Part shown: piece after piece, positions 59,801 through 64,000 of the stretch | How positions within the stretch are numbered: the stretch's first letter is position 1 | Layout: each line of letters opens with the position of its first letter | DNA from: a virus | Virus record (IMG/VR): IMGVR_UViG_3300021963_006415 | Location: 1-64,000 of that record | Length of the DNA stretch: 64,000 nucleotides | Reading direction: 5' to 3' (one strand) | Notes under the pieces: model-generated | Told to the model about the DNA's origin: nothing | The model's database searches: none | Seen by the model: the letters and a program-made list of their open reading frames with translations, nothing else | Made by a program: the position numbers and the translations under genes

Positions 59801-62004
59801 GATGTTAGGTATGTGGAAACTAATTGAGCCGATGATGTTGAACCACTTAATATAAGATTATCCAATGATTCATAAGTAGTAGATTGACCACTTACAAAAT
59901 CAGCATCAATATTAAAATTTGGTCCCTTTATTGGAGGGCATTTAACATCATCTTGCTCTGTAAGAACTATTGTTTCAATTAGTGGATTGGACATTAATTT
60001 GGTAATCCACAATGTAGAATTTACAGAAATGTTAGGATTTAAAGGCGTGTATAATTTAAGAATTAAAGAATCTACTTCATTAGTTATCTTTACGTTTCCT
60101 ATTTCATCTGTTTCTTTTTTCGATAAAGTCCAATTATCATTTTCCCAAGAAGAAATTAATATCTGCTCATCGTTACCAAAATTTGTTAAATGAGATAAAT
60201 ACTTATTTTCTTTTTCGGGTTCGATTACACTTAATTTTTCTGCAAAAGCATCAAATATAACAGTTGAGAATATATTTTCATCAAATTGAAATGCAGGTAA
60301 TCCTAAAGTAGTTATTACCTCATATTCGTTACCAATAAGTTCTTCGGCACCACCTCTATTAAATGGTTTAAATACTAAAGTTACGTTATCGCTTCCTGTC
60401 CAATTTGGAAACTTTTCTCTTAGAGTTTTTAAGTTTATTAAAACTTCTCCATTTGGATTTAAGTTTTTAAATAAACCTATTCTTCTTTTATCTTTTAGTA
60501 ATAAATCTACATCAATAGTTGTTGTTGAAAACGATGTATATTCTACTTTGTATTCTATATTAAAATCTGAAAACGATGGTACATCTATGTTTTGTGGAAA
60601 ATTTATTTCTGTAATTGATGGAAAATCGTTTACAGAATTAAAAGTAATTATTGAAGTAGCAGAATCACCTGTTCCGTATTTATCACTTTTAGCTAATAAT
60701 ACTACTTTTTTACTTCCGTAAATTTCACCAAAATCTTTTTTAAATGATAGTGTTATATATTCATTAGATGCTGGTATTGTTATTACTTCATCATTTCCAT
60801 TAATGTAAATTAATATATTATCAGCGTTTTGCGTTTTAAATGGAATAGAAATAGTTTTATCATCATCCGATTCTTTTACTTGGACAGATATTTGTTTATA
60901 TACATCATTTATTTCAATAGAAGGTCTTTCTACTTGTATTTCTTTTTCAAAAAGAGTTACAACCGATATGCCTGTTTTTAAAGATTGACCTGGTACACTA
61001 AAAACAGATGATTGACTAGTCCATTTACTATAATCAGAATCGTTTACCCCAGCTAATGCTGATGGGTTTGATGTTTGATATATGTTCTTTAAAAAATAGT
61101 TAGATGGTAAATTGTTGTATCTTATTTTAAAATCAACCCTACTATTATTTAAAGTATTTAAATCTATTTGTTTTATAGTATTTCCCGTCTCTAAATCAAT
61201 AGAACCTTCTCCTATTATATTGCCATTTGAAGAAAATATTGTATAATCTAATATTACATTTTTTCCTAATTCATTTTTTAAATTAGAAGAAAATCCAATT
61301 TCATATTCAACCATTTGTTGGGTTGGAGTTATTTGGTCTATTGGATTTACAACATCAATCGGAAAGTTTTTTTGTATAGGTTTTAATGTAAACGTTAATG
61401 GAACGCTACCAAAATTAAATGTTCTACTATCGGCAAATTGATATGTACCATCCGATTGTAATTGCCACTCTCTTAATGTTAATATTTCAGAGTAACTATA
61501 ATCGATGGCTGTTACGTTTGGTGTTATATTATAGTTAAATCCATAGTAACCATAATCATATCTGTTATAACCATAAAAATCATAATTTGTTGGTTGATAT
61601 GTGTTATAGTATGTATAATTTTGTGGTTGATATGTCTTTGTTACTTCTACCTCAAAATATTGATTTGGTAAAGTACCCTCTTTTCTAACCTCATATCTTT
61701 TAATACCATTAAATGTACTAGATGGAGAATATGTTATAGTATTTGAAATACCATATCCTTTGTTTATACCATTTTCTAAAAATTCTACTTCACCACTATT
61801 TGATAATAGAGTTATTGTTATAGAATTATTAGTTATTTGATTTGTATAATTAGTTGGTACATACGTTGGATTTGGGGTAACAGGTGGTACATAACCTCCT
61901 CCACCTCCACCACCTCCATTTATAAAAGCAGTGTAATTACCATATCCATCATATGAATTCAAAGTTGGTTCTCCACCAAATATATTTTCTAATGCTGCTA
62001 TCAC
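56827..62004 (-). CDS. large virion protein with LamG-like domain and C-terminal repeats
   Basis: A 1725-residue protein from a GTG start. Near the N-terminus is a run of eight Gly residues followed by Pro/Tyr-rich sequence. The middle holds Ig-like beta regions. Around 1100-1280 is a LamG-like beta-sandwich (YNIVSGSGWGVHISGS, VILNYSGS, IRFGNDFVGTTDEFRLWS). Downstream, LRHYYFQRFDGRDIYSYINL is a conserved virion-type block. Residues about 1495-1590 contain imperfect repeats of about 20 residues (units such as LDGESYQHISTI and LEGNSYQYTASI). It is probably a baseplate or long fibre protein with sugar-binding capacity. Confidence 0.85.
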   Translation of the reverse strand: MIAALENIFGGEPTLNSYDGYGNYTAFINGGGGGGGGYVPPVTPNPTYVPTNYTNQITNNSITITLLSNSGEVEFLENGINKGYGISNTITYSPSSTFNGIKRYEVRKEGTLPNQYFEVEVTKTYQPQNYTYYNTYQPTNYDFYGYNRYDYGYYGFNYNITPNVTAIDYSYSEILTLREWQLQSDGTYQFADSRTFNFGSVPLTFTLKPIQKNFPIDVVNPIDQITPTQQMVEYEIGFSSNLKNELGKNVILDYTIFSSNGNIIGEGSIDLETGNTIKQIDLNTLNNSRVDFKIRYNNLPSNYFLKNIYQTSNPSALAGVNDSDYSKWTSQSSVFSVPGQSLKTGISVVTLFEKEIQVERPSIEINDVYKQISVQVKESDDDKTISIPFKTQNADNILIYINGNDEVITIPASNEYITLSFKKDFGEIYGSKKVVLLAKSDKYGTGDSATSIITFNSVNDFPSITEINFPQNIDVPSFSDFNIEYKVEYTSFSTTTIDVDLLLKDKRRIGLFKNLNPNGEVLINLKTLREKFPNWTGSDNVTLVFKPFNRGGAEELIGNEYEVITTLGLPAFQFDENIFSTVIFDAFAEKLSVIEPEKENKYLSHLTNFGNDEQILISSWENDNWTLSKKETDEIGNVKITNEVDSLILKLYTPLNPNISVNSTLWITKLMSNPLIETIVLTEQDDVKCPPIKGPNFNIDADFVSGQSTTYESLDNLILSGSTSSAQLVSTYLTSSLINTDELNVEYASGSDYLWNNFVHFSSAKERVDNFVYKVQLIEVYETAFNNTYLTGSAPLSGSHTGSISAIQERQRQQSKKDTLIAGFDGFEKFLYESSSMGWPYNGNIRLSSSDTASVTPWYDNIITLAEDFDIENPNYVLNNIPEYIVNNEINDQFTLFFTMVGQHFDNIYFHTKAIERSRGLGYKAKDGVSDKLLFDILKSFNWDAKNLAADSKLWEYAFGIDVDGNIKNENPAKQRTYEVWRRIVNNLPYLLKHKGTRRGIYALLSCYGIPSSNLSILEFGGPEVSEVGKSKLVFDNLTYGLKMNNGSYISIDWLNTNQNRKPDTIEFFVKPSVAGEYNIVSGSGWGVHISGSTNQNYGRVILNYSGSNAISSSLLPIFNGRFFGVEVSREVSSSYHNFELNLRQADKDRTIFEDSKTISVLATNSNWNNGSNIRFGNDFVGTTDEFRLWSTPLNKERFYEHVSFPEMINGNHISSSTDDLHFRLDFEYPKDLSVFQTLPNVDTNIYFAEGSDRAAYESGSSTDLYSINPSASFSASVAGFNAQPNYPYQFEAIDRSVVLEVPDMGSSRYSTNKVRFEEQTLVSDLSSKGRATKKAFDQSPTDSNRVGLFFSPTKELNIDIAKSFGGINLDNYIGDPSDRYKDSYRNLDKLRHYYFQRFDGRDIYSYINLIKLYEKSMFEDIKKMLPARVKASTGLLIEPHILERSKHQYSKPVGEHNNYESVIQYGNELLSAEYTQYDVVLDTESEYSLIGENNQYTSTIQSASAAILDGESYQHISTIDAKEFSILEGNSYQYTASIGSMFNEPTILTEIDLINSSVVVGQSDYENVGFGIYAQSGSAIRTYYDKDGNLKKERVRVQIIKETKTREYVYLTGSVGVSGLYNKIGTDTYIETKLNIQPFSGSHQFTSSNANMEVIPLNGYLKTHYRNTSDLTRGLQNSFYNGSKNTAATTLDGTPPVETFLTNPNTLRVNKAGRDASEPILEVE

Positions 62005-62018
62005 TCTTTATTGTTTAT

Positions 62019-62026
62019 TATAAATA
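62019..62026 (-). promoter_or_regulatory. TATTTATA box before the 1725-residue gene
   Basis: Minus-strand TATTTATA 14 bases upstream of the GTG at 62004, in the 24-base gap after the 458-residue gene. One of the recurring boxes. Confidence 0.35.
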
Positions 62027-62028
62027 TC

Positions 62029-63405
62029 CTATTGTATGTTTTCTCTTTGAAGCATATCTCTTTCAAATACTTGCTCTCTACCATATCCAGTTCCTAAATC
62101 TCTTTCTATATAGCCGCCGCCTCCGCCACCGCCGCTATAAGATGGAGTATCTGCTATCGGAGTTTTTATTGGGTCCTCTAATATGGGCTCTTCTTTTACA
62201 GGTTCTATTTTAATAATAGGGTCTGGTTCTATTACTAAAATTGGTCTTGGTTTGATTGGCTCTATTTTAATAGGTTCAGGTTCTGCGGGTGGCGCTGGTG
62301 GTAAATCAACCGGCGGAATAACCTCTTTCGGTTGTTCTATAATATCAATTGGTTGTTCTACTTTTACATTATATATTTTACTACCTTTGATATTTAATTC
62401 TACTTTTTCAGGATTATATACATTCCTTACTCTATTTTCTTCAATTTTTATTTCACCAACTAAATCTTTAACTTCTTTTTTAAGTTCAGTAATTTCAAAC
62501 TCTTTAGGAAGTGTTTTTATAGTAATATCTCTTCTTTTTAATGTTTTTGTATGATAATCTATACAATTTCTTAATATAGAGTTTATTTCACTCAATAATC
62601 TACTAAATTCATATTGTTCACAATCTTCAAATCTAATTGCAGATGGTTTTCCAAAATTAGATTCTGAAACATTATAATTTTTATTGTTTACCCAATATGT
62701 TACACTATCTTTAAAATCAGAAAATATTCTTTTTTTAAATCCATCAAAATCAGATAAACCAAAATCTTTTTTAAGAATTGCAAAGAAATCTTTTCCGAAT
62801 CTAGCAATCATAGCATCGGTGATTGATTCTAAATATGTAACTTCAAATGAATCCAATGCATCTAATATATTTTTTTTGTAATATTTAAAATCTTTATTTA
62901 GGTTATTTATATTTTTAAATTCTAATTCTATTCTTTTATTAACAGTCGAATCACTTGTTTTTAATGGTAATACTCTTATCTCTTCTCTTGAGGGGGATAT
63001 TTCTTGTATCCAAACTCTACTTAATTCATTATCATTACCAACTCTATTTCTTACAAAGTTTATTATAACTTTAAGAATACCATTTGTAAATCCTAAGTCA
63101 TTTAATAATTTTTCAATATCAATTGCTAATTCTTTTTGACCACCTTTGTTTGTAAGGTTATATAAATAATTTTTAATATCGCCTGTTTTTATGTAAGCAA
63201 CATTATTACCCGTTTTGTGTGGAAGTAAATTGTTATTAATATCATAAACAGATACTTCCATAACATCGTATTTACAATCACCAAAATCGGTTTCTTCAAC
63301 TTCATTTTTTGTGACAATAAATTTGTCATCCTTCATCAAAAATTCACCTTGATTGGATTTATTTATGTCGATTGAATCGAAGTTTGTATATTTTGTAATA
63401 CTCAT
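62029..63405 (-). CDS. tail/baseplate-type protein with Pro-rich and Gly-rich tail
   Basis: A 458-residue protein. Residues 1-330 alternate beta and helical sequence (MSITKYTNFDSIDINKSNQG, YDVMEVSVYDINNNLL). Residues about 355-425 are Pro/Glu/Ile-rich with repeating EPIKIEPIKPRPI-like units, and then SGGGGGGGY precedes a charged end (REQVFERDMLQRENIQ). The Gly run recurs near the N-terminus of the next protein, at 1725 residues, so the two may meet in the particle. No family is recognised; the position suggests a baseplate or fibre-connecting role. Confidence 0.75.
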   Translation of the reverse strand: MSITKYTNFDSIDINKSNQGEFLMKDDKFIVTKNEVEETDFGDCKYDVMEVSVYDINNNLLPHKTGNNVAYIKTGDIKNYLYNLTNKGGQKELAIDIEKLLNDLGFTNGILKVIINFVRNRVGNDNELSRVWIQEISPSREEIRVLPLKTSDSTVNKRIELEFKNINNLNKDFKYYKKNILDALDSFEVTYLESITDAMIARFGKDFFAILKKDFGLSDFDGFKKRIFSDFKDSVTYWVNNKNYNVSESNFGKPSAIRFEDCEQYEFSRLLSEINSILRNCIDYHTKTLKRRDITIKTLPKEFEITELKKEVKDLVGEIKIEENRVRNVYNPEKVELNIKGSKIYNVKVEQPIDIIEQPKEVIPPVDLPPAPPAEPEPIKIEPIKPRPILVIEPDPIIKIEPVKEEPILEDPIKTPIADTPSYSGGGGGGGYIERDLGTGYGREQVFERDMLQRENIQ

Positions 63406-63415
63406 AATTTATTTA

Positions 63416-64000
63416 TTAATATGAATTAGGATGGTATTTACCAAAACCGGCATCATAAGTTTTTTCTTTGGATGTACCATCGGCACGTGTAATAGTTACT
63501 TTCAATGAACCACCTTTATAATCTTTTGAATGCGTATGCCCTCCAAATAATCCACCCTTCTTTCTAGCATCTAAATCACCAACACTATTTTCTGTTAGTG
63601 AAAATTCAATTGATTTGTTTTCGCCAGGAGCCATTGTGAATGATGTTGATGGTATTGAATAAAAATCTCTACCACCTTCCGGATTAGTTTTTGTTATTTT
63701 AACTGTTATTTCCTTTTTATCATTATTTGTTATACTTAATGATTTTCCGTTTTTCCATTGTGAACCACCGCCCGATTTGAATCTAGCCCATATCTTTGGT
63801 GCATTAGTATCTTCTTCAGGTTCTAACTTAACAATAGCAACTTCATTTATAACATCAGCTCCAGCAGCTTGTGCCTGTGCCTGTGTACCTTGTACAATTG
63901 CCTGTTGGTTTTGTACTGCTCCCAATTGAGATTGTAATCCTTCAACAATTGAATTCAATGAATCGATTTGTTTAATCAATGCTTGAATCTGAGCTTTAAA
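63416..64000 (-). CDS. virion-region protein, 5' end beyond the window
   Basis: The frame is open to the right edge (FKAQIQAL before LIKQIDSLNSI), so the true start is probably outside; a TTG at 63979 would give 187 residues. The N-terminal part is a coiled coil (KQIDSLNSIVEGLQSQLGAV) followed by a Gln/Ala-rich stretch. Residues about 60-187 are beta-rich, with GDLDARKKGGLFGGHTHSKD and KEKTYDAGFGKYHPNSY at the end. Probably a trimeric virion or baseplate protein; not further assignable. Confidence 0.7.
   Translation of the reverse strand, partial: FKAQIQALIKQIDSLNSIVEGLQSQLGAVQNQQAIVQGTQAQAQAAGADVINEVAIVKLEPEEDTNAPKIWARFKSGGGSQWKNGKSLSITNNDKKEITVKITKTNPEGGRDFYSIPSTSFTMAPGENKSIEFSLTENSVGDLDARKKGGLFGGHTHSKDYKGGSLKVTITRADGTSKEKTYDAGFGKYHPNSY

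Noticed and set aside
62183-62554. Plus-strand Gly/Ile/Ser-rich frame of 123 codons
   Set aside because: The reverse of the Pro/Glu/Ile repeats in the 458-residue protein; composition explains it.

Overview
The window reads as part of the genome of a large tailed virus (Caudoviricetes) with T4-type head genes. It is AT-rich and tightly packed. Essentially everything is on the minus strand, so transcription runs from high to low coordinates; the one exception is a 59-residue gene on the plus strand at 48699-48878. Genes abut or overlap by 1-25 bases (many ATGA and TAATG junctions), there is no gap above 300 bases, and I see no tRNA, rRNA, CRISPR array, integrase or transposase. Start codons are preceded by A/T-rich leaders without clear Shine-Dalgarno sequences, which would fit a Bacteroidota host, but the host is an inference.

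Layout in the direction of transcription (right to left). (1) 64000-53642: virion and tail/baseplate-type genes, including a 1725-residue protein with a LamG-like domain and two neighbours sharing a C-terminal domain. (2) 53613-48859: a small protein and a DNA module: T7-endonuclease-I-like nuclease, CHC2/Toprim primase, and a single-chain Mre11-Rad50 (T4 gp47-gp46) fusion. (3) 48878-48601: a plus-strand ribbon-helix-helix-like gene and a divergent intergenic region with an imperfect inverted repeat. (4) 48600-42067: a 2177-residue fibre with Ig-like repeats and a C-terminal S74 chaperone. (5) 42065-14742: about 27 kb of glycan genes starting one base after the fibre stop: about eleven glycosyltransferase-like proteins, a methyltransferase, a radical SAM protein, a free LamG protein, five SGNH-type proteins, and enzymes for an unusual activated sugar or cyclitol (cupin-nucleotidyltransferase-kinase fusion, AroE-like reductase, KbaZ-like aldolase, HAD phosphatase, three SDR epimerases, RmlC-like epimerase, split TPP enzyme). 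(6) 14735-9825: a 41-residue protein, a 1342-residue NMNAT/metalloprotease/ligase-like multidomain protein and a zinc-binding protein. (7) 9820-17: membrane-anchored protein, large terminase, Cys-rich protein, portal, prohead-core-type genes, prohead protease and small unknown genes; the major capsid gene is expected just beyond the left edge.

Most notable: a probable -1 frameshift site (A AAA AAG then a UAG stop, 2298-2307) joining a 158-residue head protein to a hidden 139-codon extension; three tandem GT7-like galactosyltransferases with a LamG domain inserted inside the catalytic fold; the glycan cluster coupled to the fibre gene with no visible exporter or polymerase, suggesting the virus glycosylates its own particle; the 1342-residue fusion; the fused Mre11-Rad50; and the ribbon-helix-helix gene placed to control the fibre-glycan operon. 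Family assignments are from motif reading alone; no database search was run.
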